A stretch of 64,000 nt of DNA from Glandiceps talaboti (Eukaryota; Hemichordata; Enteropneusta; Spengelidae): NCBI RefSeq assembly GCF_964340395.1, contig NC_135571.1, positions 4,914,453 to 4,978,452 of the forward strand, read 5' to 3'. Made by a program: the position numbers and the translations under genes. Under the pieces are notes generated by a model, which worked only from the letters and a program-made list of their open reading frames with translations, was not told the origin of the DNA and searched no databases. Of the stretch, positions 29,625 through 48,799 are shown in pieces. Numbering within the stretch: position 1 is the first letter of the stretch; each line of letters starts with the position of its first letter.

Positions 29625-30486
29625 TTTTTTTACAATTACATTATGAGTTTGAATAAAATAAGTTTCCAATATGTATTTTAATGAGTCGTATTTTGACATC
29701 AATGCTTCATTCACAAGGACAGCAAATAGTGCACAGTGGTGTCAAAAGATTAAACTAAGAGCATAATGGGAAGTTATAGCGCAAGACGTTATTATTGAGG
29801 ATGAGAAAACAAACACTCGCATGGGAGACAGACAGCACGTACTTACAGGGGACGGGTGGGGGGGCAGTAGCCGAAGAATGCATTTATATCACAGTGGATA
29901 GCCATGAGTGGTGAGAAGGACATGGCTATATCAATACCACCTACATGGGATGCACTGTATGGGATTATGAAGCGACACGACAGGAAAGTAGCCAAGGAAA
30001 TCAAAGACTTACAGAAACATACTGCAAAATGATTTATCTGTAAAATTCAGGATGATACTGTAAATAGGATGTTTCATCAATACTGGTCACTCATTCACAT
30101 TGTCAAATGTGCTTCCTTTTTATTTACGAATATTTTACCCAGGGGAGTTTTGTCGAGAATTTCGTCTATCGTCTTATGAGGGCTGGCGAAAACCTCTTTT
30201 TTTTTCTAAATGAATATTCTTAATGTACTTGCCGTTGTCAATTTTGTCGTCCCCGGCCTAAATTAATCGTCATTATAGCCTATTCTTTCAACCACCTTCT
30301 GCTCGGACAAATATCTTTAAATATCATGTTTACTGATAAAACTAACATGTGTGCAATATCATAAATTAGAGGTATTCATTCTGGTAGCTGTCATCTGGAG
30401 TTCACTAATTAAACCTTTGTGCAATTAACATATGCACGTCCACATATGTCGAACATATTAATAGAACTAACTGGACATGATTAGAG

Positions 30487-30530
30487 ACAGACATACATAC
30501 ATACATACATACATACATACATACATACAT

Positions 30531-30567
<37 letters not shown>

Positions 30568-30612
30568 TACATACATACATACATACATACATACATACAT
30601 ACGTACATAAAT

Positions 30613-30694
<82 letters not shown>

Positions 30695-30695
30695 T
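30487..30695. repeat. (ACAT)n(CA)n(ACAT)n(CAGA)n microsatellite, copy 1
   Basis: A compound block inside the duplicated unit. Its partner is at 32088-32250, where the CAGA part is nearly gone. Confidence 0.95.
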
Positions 30696-31157
30696 GTGTA
30701 GTGAGTACCTACTTGCTTTGGTTTGTTGCTTTTACTTATTATCTGTCAAAACAGAAGCACGCCAAGGGCTTCCATGAAACGAATCGTCAGGCACTAACTT
30801 ACGATTTCAAAATTACGTCATAAAGACGCATCATCAACATAATAATTAGCAAAGAGTTGTGCAAATATATTCTGTATTAGGCTATTGTCCTTTCTCAGTT
30901 ACATATTATTGTGTAGTGCTAGTTAAACATATACCACGTTTTATGTAACACTAACAGTTCTTAGACTCGGCTTGGTAAATCATGCACAACCGAATACGAC
31001 ACTCTATCAAATTCTACCTACAACTGTACATACTATGTTTTCGGATATCAGGATTGAACAAATATAGTTTCTTGTGATATTTTATCTCAATGAAAAGAAT
31101 TAAAGTGTCACCATACAGACATCAAAAGCAAATTTACATCAAAAAGTGTATTTTATA

Positions 31158-31160
<3 letters not shown>

Positions 31161-31216
<56 letters not shown>
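31161..31216. repeat. (GT)n microsatellite
   Basis: About 28 GT units inside copy 1 of the tandem duplication, absent from copy 2. Confidence 0.95.
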
Positions 31217-31219
<3 letters not shown>

Positions 31220-32087
31220 AATCTATAAAATTGGTGGATGAATAGAGGGGAGGGGTAGGATTCGACTTTTGACGGGAAAGACTCCTACTTTTACCCCCTC
31301 CTTGTTTTTTTTAAGTATTCATCTTGTGCAAATATTACAACATCTACATAACCTTCTCGTTTGTTGATGACCAGTTGCCTTTCTAATCAGCTTTGTTTAT
31401 GTTAAAAATACAATATCTTTAGCATAATTGATTCCAGACATGTCTTTAACTATATGAGGTCGTTGAACCCTCCCATGACACGTGGACACCAGTTACGCTG
31501 CTTACAATGTTTCACTAGCACTATTTTAAGCCGAATCTTTCTTCAGTATATAAATACTTCTATTATTCCTAAGTATTGTATGGTATTGTATTGTATTGTA
31601 TTGTACTTACAGAAACATACTGCAAAATGATTTATCTGTAAAATTCAGGATGATACTGTAAATAGGATGTTTCATCAATACTGGTCACTCATTCACATTG
31701 TCAAATGTGCTTCCTTTTTATTTACGAATATTTTACCCAGGGGAGTTTTGTCGAGAATTTCGTCTATCGTCTTATGAGGGCTGGCGAAAACCTCTTTTTT
31801 TTTCTAAATGAATATTCTTAATGTACTTGCCGTTGTCAATTTTGTCGTCCCCGGCCTAAATTAATCGTCATTATAGCCTATTCTTTCAACCACCTTCTGC
31901 TCGGACAAATATCTTTAAATATCATGTTTACTGATAAAACTAACATGTGTGCAATATCATAAATTAGAGGTATTCATTCTGGTAGCTGTCATCTGGAGTT
32001 CACTAATTAAACCTTTGTGCAATTAACATATGCACGTCCACATATGTCGAACATATTAATAGAACTAACTGGACATGATTAGAGACA

Positions 32088-32112
32088 GACATACATACAT
32101 ACATACATACAT

Positions 32113-32161
<49 letters not shown>

Positions 32162-32250
32162 TACATACATACATACATACATACATACATACATACATAC
32201 ATACATACATACATACATACGTACATACATACATACAGACAGACAGACAG
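32088..32250. repeat. (ACAT)n(CA)n(ACAT)n microsatellite, copy 2
   Basis: Partner of the block at 30487-30695. The internal deletion of copy 2 ends in its short CAGA tail. Confidence 0.95.
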
Positions 32251-32405
32251 ATTTCAATAATTGATTCCAGACATGTCTTTAACTATATGAGGTCGTTGAA
32301 CCCTCCCATGACACGTGGACACCAGTTACGCTGCTTACAATGTTTCACTAGCACTATTTTAAGCCGAATCTTTCTTCAGTATATAAATACTTCTATTATT
32401 CCTAA

Positions 32406-32486
32406 GTATTGTATGGTATTGTATTGTATTGTATTGTACTGCATTGTATTGTATGGTATTGTATTGCATTGTATTGTATTGTATAA
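32406..32486. repeat. (TATTG)n pentanucleotide repeat
   Basis: TATTG units with TATGG and CATTG variants. A shorter tract ends copy 1 at about 31575-31605, so this repeat marks the duplication junction. Confidence 0.9.
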
Positions 32487-32559
32487 CGTGTTACTATTAT
32501 TTATTTGCCAGAGGTCGAATAAACAACAACATAATTTTCTTTTCTTTTCTACAAAGAGA

Positions 32560-32935
32560 ACATCACGTACACCAGCACCCCGACACAGAAAAACAAGAAA
32601 AACAGAAATAGAAACACCATCTGGTTCAACCCACCATACAGCAAAAACGTAGCCACCAATGTAGGCAAACGATTCCTCAACCTAATCGCAAAAAAATTCC
32701 CAGCAGACTCTAAGTTACACAAAATATTCAACAGAAACAATGTCAACGTCAGTTATACCTGCGTGCCAAACATGGCTACCATAATCAAAGCGCACAACGC
32801 CACCATCTCCAACAGCGAAACTAAACCCACTCAAAAACCTTGCAATTGCAGACAGAAAGACACATGCCCTTTGAACGGCGAATGCCAAACGGAAAACATC
32901 GTATACCAAACCACCGCCCACCGTCCTCAGACCCC
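32560..32935 (+). mobile_element. Penelope-like retroelement fragment (broken)
   Basis: A short coding-like stretch reads IWFNPPYSKNVATNVGKRFL, then PNMATIIKAHN and CNCRQKDTCPLNGEC. This is typical of the region after the reverse transcriptase core in Penelope-like elements, ahead of the GIY-YIG endonuclease. Only a few hundred bases remain; it is a fossil fragment. Confidence 0.7.
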
Positions 32936-32939
32936 CCCC

Positions 32940-34740
32940 TTCGAACTAAATTGGCCAAAATTGAAAATTGCTTCAAACCACACAATAATATCAAATCAGT
33001 ATGTAGTAGTATGTAGTGCTGTGGATATAATGCCAGTATGTAGTTAGTAAAAAAAAATTTTGCTGATTTTTTACTACATACATTTACTATAGCAAATATC
33101 ATTCTCTCAATTTTACATTTTTAACCACTTTTTGTATTTAGGGGTACAAAACACCTATTAAAGTAAAAATCGATTTTGTAGGATGAGAACTAAAATGACT
33201 AACCCCCCCCCCCCCGCCCTCACCTACAATGGTTTTTACCCTATATTGAACTATTAATCGCGCCCCTAAGACTGTAGGAAGATACACGTTTGTTGATTAC
33301 CTTGAAATCACAGTTTATTTTATCATCATTTCAAAAGGACAAAATGCAAGCTTCCATAAGCTTGTGGCATAGTTGTGAGAAAACGTGAACATTGAACATT
33401 TGGGACACCGGTCTATTGGAAATGAAGTGTAACTCAATATATCGCAAAAAGCTAAAAAATAAAAAAGGCATAACAAGTTTGTTATTTTACGTACAGTAAC
33501 AACGATTTTACACATTTATCAGTCTTTTGTAATGTCTTTAGTTACAAACAAAGACTTGACACATGTTGCTTCACATAGAAAGATGTCTTAGAATTGTTTT
33601 ATAAAATAAAAATCCAAAATAAATACATAATCCTAATCCATATGGCCACTTTAAGTAGACTATTCATTTGATATTCTTGAAATAGCTTTCACATATTTAT
33701 ACATACATCATTTTGGGATAGACATCAAATTATCTGACATTAAAATAATGAAATGTATCATCAGTTCATTAAATTAGTTTACAGTAATATTTGCTGAATA
33801 TACAAACACTAGATTTATTTAATACCAAAGTGAAAAGACAGTACTATATATTTATATCTACAGATTAATCAAATAGAGGGATTAATATAGAGAGGAGGGA
33901 CCTTTGACGGGAAAGACTTCTCCTCTAGTCCCCTCCTTGACTGTGTAACAAATAATAGGTGGCGTAGATGAAAGATACTGTTTTTACCTAACATGGAAAT
34001 AAATATTCTCAAACATAAACAATTATGCTGATGAAACTTAAAATTTTAGAAATAGATAATTATACATTCCACTCTCATTTTTATTTAATATTCATTGTAT
34101 ACTAATCCAAATATTACTACGTCCATAGAAAATATTTGTTTCTTGATGATGACCTATAGTTTTGTTTTTTTCTAATTAGCAGGTGTGCTCATGTTAAAAA
34201 TATAACATCAATAGTACATTTGATTGCACTAAAGCCATTCATTAGAGTATTGTCTTCAACAGATCGTGGAACTCTCTGATGACACGTTGAAAATTAATCA
34301 GCTTGCGACAGTTGTTTTACACAAACGCGTTTTTAGGAGTACGTAAAGACAACAATGCAGACAAAAATGTAAAAGTCGCAAATTGATGTGTACTGTGTGC
34401 AGTTTTGAACATCAAGCATTGTATTAAAGGTTCACTTCTAATATTATTAGTCATAACAAGTTGCTGGACAATAATCAAAATAGTTTGAAATGAATTCTAT
34501 GATTAATAGTGACAGAAAATGTCTCTAGTATAGTATGAAGCTAAATCTCTCTTACAAGGTTTATGTTTTCTGGTGCAAATACTTGGAATACATTACCACT
34601 TGAAGTGAGAAACAGAAAATTTTAGATACTTTTGCTGTTTATTGTATGTCCTGTTTGTATTTGTCTCTTTTGTCTTTGTACTATTTATATTTATAGGGCC
34701 CAGGGAAGATTGACCAAGGCTAACTGGGCCACACTCTTTA
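32940..34740. other. Intergenic; diverged duplicate of 31200-31600 and family B repeat
   Basis: Positions 33860-34340 resemble 31200-31600 (shared TTTGACGGGAAAGACT and a later TGATGACCAGTTGCC-like segment), an older duplication. Positions 33480-33655 match repeat family B. A C run is at 33204-33215. No gene is seen. Confidence 0.5.
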
Positions 34741-34744
34741 AATG

Positions 34745-34858
34745 AAGTTTAATGAATGAATGAATGAATGAATGAATGAATGAATGAATGAATAAATCAA
34801 TGAATAAATCAATCAATCAATCAATCAATAATAAATAAATAGATAAATAAATAAATGG
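34745..34858. repeat. (AATG)n / (AATC)n / (AAAT)n microsatellite
   Basis: Adjacent tetranucleotide blocks, each one base different from its neighbour. Confidence 0.95.
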
Positions 34859-35140
34859 CCTCTCGAAAATAACTTCCAACAAACTCTCTTGTTTTCTAGG
34901 ATTATACGAAACATGAAATTTGACGATGATTTATTTATAATTTGACAAATAAAGCTAAATATGAAATTTCGATATACGTGAAAATGGCAGCGTTAATCGT
35001 AGAGGCAATATTCAAGTGTAGATATATTAATATGTAAGGAAATTGATCACGTGGTATAGGGAAGACGACAAATTACTGCATTCTCCTACATTTCATTAAT
35101 ATGCATACATTTGCATACATTTGATATGCAAATTACGGTC

Positions 35141-35148
35141 TATTTAAA
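35141..35148 (+). promoter_or_regulatory. TATA-like box of the lectin gene
   Basis: TATTTAAA lies 57 bases upstream of the ATG at 35205, at a plausible distance for a short 5' UTR. Two ATTTGCATACATTTG-like octamer-type sequences sit just upstream. Confidence 0.4.
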
Positions 35149-35204
35149 GGGTAAAATTAAGAACCTATTGTATTCATTTCACGGGTGGCTGAACATCTTG
35201 TTGA

Positions 35205-43444
<8,240 letters not shown>

Positions 43445-43856
43445 TTTCCTGAATACGTCTCATCGAATCATACTCACAAGTTAAATCATATGCATTCAAA
43501 TAGTTCTTAACACTTTATTTCATGATTTTGAGTGTACAACTTGTAAGATCATAGCAGATGTGTTAGAGACAACAAACACCAAACAAATAAACATATGAGT
43601 ATGGATGACAAACTTTTAGAATAACTGATTTCTTTAGAGTGACTGTTCTTGGTTTTTTGCTGGTACACTAGTTGTATGGTTGATAATTGACACTTATTGT
43701 CTGGCTATGAGAACACTAGTGGACGTCAATTACTCCGGAGGGGGAAGGGGGGTATGCAGCAACTATTATATTTCCAGCGCGAAGTTGAGAGATGGGCTAA
43801 ATAACAGCATAACACCATGGCCAGCTGGGGTATTATAACCATCCAATTTTCATTGG

Positions 43857-44020
43857 TATGTATGTATGTATGTATGTATGTATGTATGTATGTATGTATG
43901 TATGTATGCATGTCTGTATGCATGTATGTATGTATGTATGTATGTATGTATGTATGTATGTATGTATGTATGTGTGTGTGTGTATGTATGTATGTATGTA
44001 TGTATGTATGTATGTATGTA
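43857..44020. repeat. (TATG)n microsatellite
   Basis: TATG units with a few CATG and TGTG variants, downstream of the lectin gene. Confidence 0.95.
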
Positions 44021-45080
44021 TATTACTCCACAATATTTCCTCATATTCGATATCTTACAAGAGGCAGTGACTCCGACTGGTAGGGTAGGAAAGCTAGGCT
44101 AGGATATTTAAGCTTAAACTTGACTTACTGAAATCATAGAGGATGGAGTCTATGCTGTAGTTTGACATCATGAAAGGATATCACCTTGATCTTGATGACG
44201 TGTTGTGATTTTATCATCTATGAAATCGAATCCTTGTTACCACATCCTTTAGAATTCTGTCGACGTTCAGATCAAAGCTGCAAAATAATACAGGGGTGTT
44301 ATTTTTACGATCAGATAACCAACTTATATTCAAAGAAAAATATTTGAAATAGCAATAATTAGACATTGTACATGTTAATTAGAGGACTGTGTTATCTATA
44401 CATAATATACATGTACTAATACGTAGGAATACTGATTCATTAGGGTGCTCAGTTTGGGGTGCGGACCCAAAAATCAATTAAATCATTCATCGTTATAATA
44501 TATCCATGGTTGATTAATTGATATTCATGACTCCTCAGTGCTTATTCCAGTGCAAAACATCTCTCATGAATATTCATTGTGCAACAATGAATATATAATG
44601 TCCTCTGACTCCCATCACACAATGGCCCACAGCAAAGATACCCTGTAAAGGCACAAGATCAACTTAATGTTTCTATGAAATCACAAGTAATTATAGGTGA
44701 TGGAAAATCATTAAATGACTCCCCAGAATCTGTAGTTCATAAAAATGTCTTTATTTCCTGTAGTGGCTTTCCCCTTTGAAGACCAATGTGGATGCTGTTC
44801 AGTAGTTTAGCAATCAATCATAACAGATAGGGTTCAAGAGGTAATTGTTGAGAATTTATTCGTATAAGTTACAGTAAAATACAAAATCTCTGAAACCTAG
44901 CAAGATCCCAAAGAATCATCTCAATGTATTCCCAGAGAAATTGTAAATTTAAATCTGAATCTGAAAAATCTAAACTCCAAAATGAAGCTTGCTAAAATCG
45001 AATCTGAATTTGAATGTGAATATTTTATATCGCCCGTCTCACAGAACCGTGATAGAGGGCGCTAGTCATGACCTTGCTTG
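44021..45080. other. Intergenic, no gene seen
   Basis: AT-rich DNA without exon-like frames or clear repeats. Confidence 0.5.
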
Positions 45081-45135
45081 TACGTCATACTGTATATACT
45101 ATGGTCACAGCTGTCTACGTCATCATACTACGTCA
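45081..45135. promoter_or_regulatory. Cluster of three TACGTCA (CRE-like) sites
   Basis: TACGTCA occurs at 45081-45087, 45116-45122 and 45129-45135, within 55 bp and in the same orientation. This matches the CREB/ATF half-site context. It may belong to a promoter for the acyltransferase gene downstream, which has no assigned first exon. Confidence 0.35.
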
Positions 45136-45353
45136 CCTGTATACCGGCAGACAAGCATTCCGTGTTGTAAGGTCGACAGATTTGCTTGCCGAGTGATCGC
45201 CTCAATATTGATAGGGTAGGTACACTTGAAACGATACTAATATAATTGCATAGCGTAGTTTCAAGCATGGATGATGGAGGTGTCAGGGCCGGGTACGGAT
45301 TAGTCCTGCTTGCATACGGAGTAAGTCGTCTATTCATCAGGATAGGGTCTCTT

Positions 45354-45696
45354 AAGGGAGCGATCAGTTTTTACGGCCGGGGGGCACCTTAATTTGGGAC
45401 TCAAAGAATCATCATCATTTTTACAAAGTGAATACGGGGGAGGGTCACCTTATTTTCAACAACTGAATGAAATCATGAACCACCCTGCTGCTTACATTAA
45501 TTTCCATACAACAAATGTACTGGTATGTGCCTACATACTACATGGGGGGGGGGGGAGTCGTATGTGTTTTTATTTGTCAGAGGGGGTTGGATTGTTTTGT
45601 GGATGAATCACAGGGGGGGGGGTCACTATTTTTAAGTACAACACGAACAAGAAGTCACCGGCCCACCCCCAGCCATAGATACTGATCGCTCCCTAA
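45354..45696. mobile_element. MITE-like element with GGGAGCGATCAGT inverted termini
   Basis: The left end reads TTAAGGGAGCGATCAGT and the right end ACTGATCGCTCCCTAA, an exact inverted pair of about 15 bp. G-rich runs mark the interior. The intron-borne sequence at 58980-59110 and its mirror at 61140-61260 have a similar G-rich body and a GGAGCCTTCAGTAATTAT-type end, so may be diverged relatives. Confidence 0.6.
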
Positions 45697-46044
45697 TACA
45701 CCCAGTTCAACTTATTATACCATGTTTGCTAGTTTTGCTAGCTTGTTTTACATGGTTGTAATTTGTAAGTCACAATGTTATGTAATTGTCTCTTGTATTT
45801 CAGACATTTTAATTATAGGGCTGAATATTATTTTACCAAACATTGTGTATCCAAGTGGTGTCTGATTTTTGAGAATATCTATGTGATATTGGACTCCATT
45901 GTTGAAACAATCTGTTTGTTCATGGAGATATGCTACTTGTTTTAGAACTCAAGCTGTTTGCTTTGTATTTCATATTGTTTGCCTGAGTTGCTTGTATAAA
46001 TATTGTAGTGAACCTGTGATTATTTGCAATGTCTTCTATTTTTG

Positions 46045-46053
<9 letters not shown>

Positions 46054-46097
<44 letters not shown>

Positions 46098-46113
46098 TTC
46101 ATGGTCATTTCCT

Positions 46114-46185
<72 letters not shown>

Positions 46186-46275
46186 GCATACATACATACA
46201 TACATACATACATACATACATACATACATACATACATACATACATACATACATACATACACACACACACATATAT

Positions 46276-46319
<44 letters not shown>

Positions 46320-46320
46320 G
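46054..46320. repeat. (CA)n / (TA)n / (ACAT)n compound microsatellite
   Basis: CA, TA and ACAT blocks alternate over about 270 bp. All frames across it are artefacts. Confidence 0.95.
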
Positions 46321-46639
46321 TATGTATTTCTGTGGACATATTTTGGAGTTTTCAGGTCACTTGTACGTTATACCCATTGATTGGGTGTTGTTGAGAACTA
46401 AGTTGTTACTTCATGTTCTTGAACTAACAATTCAGTGTGATTGGTTTGGTTAGATATTAATGCCTTATTGCTATTATGCCAAAGTTCATCCCTACTTAAC
46501 TCACAAAAGTCATAGAGTCAGTGTTTACCTTTTTCAAATTCATGACCATACATATTTATGACCACTGGGTTTCATACTTGTAGGATGAAAATTAACCAAG
46601 GAGACTGCTGAGACTATTCTCACGTTTGTCCCATTCAAC

Positions 46640-46865
46640 TTACATACAGGTTGGAACCTTTAAAAAATTTGGTTGGTTTGTGTAGGGAAACTATTGGCGA
46701 TATATATGAGGGGGGGGGGGGAATGGGGCTCCGAACATGGACTAAAAGTTCATCCATGTTGTTCGGTTCCGGTTAGAGGTAACCAGCCATGTGGTTGTTA
46801 CATACAGGTTGGAACCCTTAAAATTTTGGGTTGGTTTGTGTAGGGAAACTATTGGCGATACATTT
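46640..46865. repeat. Direct repeat of about 65 bp
   Basis: The segment ACATACAGGTTGGAACC followed by TTGGTTTGTGTAGGGAAACT occurs at about 46641-46703 and 46800-46861. A separate 50-bp tandem pair lies at about 47288-47395 (TTTATCCAGCCTCAACACTG). Confidence 0.8.
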
Positions 46866-47211
46866 CCGGATCGGTAATAGTTGATCTAGAATCTAGCCTG
46901 TGCACTGTGTGCTAGCAGGACTAGGTACGGATAAACAATACACTGAGAGGTCAAAGGTCACAGTTAAAGCCAGCAGACACTTCAAGCAGACACTTTACTC
47001 AAGGCAGACCATCATCTCTTATATTATTCGTATATTCATATTCAATTCGTTGTAGTCATGGTTACATCAAGGACGTGTATGGTTACTCACGTAGTACTAC
47101 TAGTAGTCGTATTCACCTTTCAGGGTGGTTATCCGAGCTAGAATACACTAGTCTTATCATGTTTTCTGCAAAGTGCATGGCTAACATGATCTTTTTTTTC
47201 ATTTGACCTAG

Positions 47212-47274
47212 ATTTGGGTGAACTAATTTCAACGTACAGGGTATCAATATTTGATAAGATGCTACGTCTCTCAG
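47212..47274 (+). CDS. Candidate upstream exon of the acyltransferase gene
   Basis: A 63-nt stretch after an acceptor (TTTGACCTAG) and before a donor (CTCTCAG|GTATGT) is open in the frame LGELISTYRVSIFDKMLRLS, phase 1 at both ends. It would join in frame to the exon at 48800. Its internal ATG (47259) could also be the start codon, giving MLRLS. This rests on splice motifs and phase only. Confidence 0.3.
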
Positions 47275-47639
47275 GTATGTAAAGCACCATTCACAGGTTC
47301 TTCCGTTTATCCAGCCTCAACACTGGTGGCTCACTTCATGGCCATTCACAGGTACTTTTGTTTATCCAGCCTCAACACTGGTGGCTCACTTCTTGGCCTC
47401 TATACAAATGTAGGTTGAGAGTCTGGGTAACCGAGACTAGTCAACAGGGAGCCCAGGAACAGTGTTAATACAAACAAAAAAACACACATATTAATACATA
47501 AATATAGATAAACAAAATGTGCATCGTGAGTAAATGAAAATACTATTATAAACACACAAATAACAGAGTTACCCCAGGCAGATTATGGGCCACTTGAAAT
47601 TGTAAGTCAAAAGAAGAAAATTGTTTAAGCTCAAATAAA

Positions 47640-47995
47640 AAATTATGTGTTTCTGATTATGCTCAATTTTAGAATAAGTGGGGTAGATAGATATTTATGT
47701 TATTTTATTATTTTATTTCTTGTGTATCAGAGTCTCTAGTCCAGGTTGTCCTTTCTTTTCCATATGGTCTCTGTGTTATGTATTTCTTCCGATCAGATGT
47801 ACAGCCATTACAGATTGGAAGAACAGTTGTATATTGTCTCTTTAAGTTGATGTCAGTTTCCGTATCTACTATTTCTGGCGAGACTTCACAGTTTTTGCAA
47901 TTTTATCATTTTTTTCTCAAATACGTAAATAAAAGTTTAGGCTCGGCATAAAAAACTAGGTGCGGTTGGGTAACTGGAACCAAACAATTATTGTT
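47640..47995 (-). mobile_element. Dispersed repeat family A, copy 3
   Basis: Same orientation as copy 2. It shares CCATATGGTCTCTGTGTTAT and GGTTGGGTAACTGGAACC, and ends in TTAGGCCTAA, the mirrored terminus of copy 1. Confidence 0.65.
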
Positions 47996-48799
47996 TTTTA
48001 GGCCTAAGCCCAAAACATTTTTAAAAATAAAAAGATAAGAAATTTTTTGCCTGCTTGACTTCCATGTACATCTGTTTTCTTTTCCCTTGTGCTGTCTGTA
48101 CATACATGTATGTCATCAAACTTTCACAGAAGGGGTATTCTGACAGACATCTTATTCAGTTTTGGGTTGAAGCTATATTTTTTTAAAAATAAAAACATTT
48201 TTGAAAAATGATAAAATGAAATCATGACCTACCTACCATATTCTCGGAAGCCGTGTAATTAGAAACACACAAATTTCTCTCACTCATTTACATACATATA
48301 TACAGGCTTGTATGCTATCATAATAATGCACTGAGGTCTATCTTTCTATATTTAATTGTCCATGACACTTAGGAATGACTATACTAGTATATAGAAAAAT
48401 AGTATATTATTTAAATATACATAGATTAGTTATTTATGTGTTTAAAATGGTACTGCTTAATTCAGTGTGCCCTCTAAGCCAATGTGCCACTGACGCACAC
48501 AATTTCTAGTGACGTACTAAAATTTGGTGTTCCCCTATCTCTTACTATGTGGTGACTCACAAGAAATGCCAGTTTTTATCATTTTGACTCACAACAACAA
48601 AATTTGGCTATCGTTAGAGGGCACACTGCTGCTTATTCTGTTTGGGTATGTTTATTTTTTATTTGTTTATGTATGTATTTGTTTTGTGTGTTTTCATTTG
48701 TATGTTTTTCACACAATTTCCGGGATCCCGATGTAATAAGTTGATATATTGTATGTATTGTCTGTATTTAGTTATTTTTCCTATTTTTTTATAACATAG

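Larger units (their letters stand above)
29174..30031 (+). pseudogene. Decayed copy of exons 6-7 of the CARD-coiled coil-Death gene
   Basis: Positions 29174-29340 match exon 6 of paralogue 2, from CACTCTTGCCTCCATTGTCG through GAGTGAAATCGATGGCTTGCG-like text. Positions 29718-30031 match exon 7 and its 3' UTR, with a CT microsatellite between them as in the parent intron. Exon 6 has a TGA where the parent has TGG (within CAGAATCTGAGTTGAG), and the exon 7 copy carries frame-shifting indels in its first half (from about 29740). The stretch from PPTWDALY to the end is best preserved. No CARD exons are seen nearby. Because intron and UTR are included, this is a DNA-level segmental copy, not a retrocopy. 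Confidence 0.85.
30008..32447. repeat. Tandem duplication: 1.6-kb unit plus an internally shortened second copy
   Basis: Copy 1 (30008-31605) starts at the last codons of the decayed Death exon (ACTTACAGAAACATACTGC). Copy 2 (31606-32447) starts with the same bases and is near-identical, but lacks about 0.8 kb between the CAGA repeat (about 30625) and the stretch starting near 31421. It rejoins at CAATAATTGATTCCAGACAT. Both end in a TATTG repeat. The near-identity implies a recent event or an assembly artefact. Confidence 0.88.

Noticed and set aside
45267-45320. MDDGGVRAGYGLVLLAYG as the first coding exon of the acyltransferase gene
   Set aside because: The frame ends at a good donor in phase 0, but both the candidate exon at 47212 and the main exon at 48800 need phase 1. 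It could belong to another transcript.
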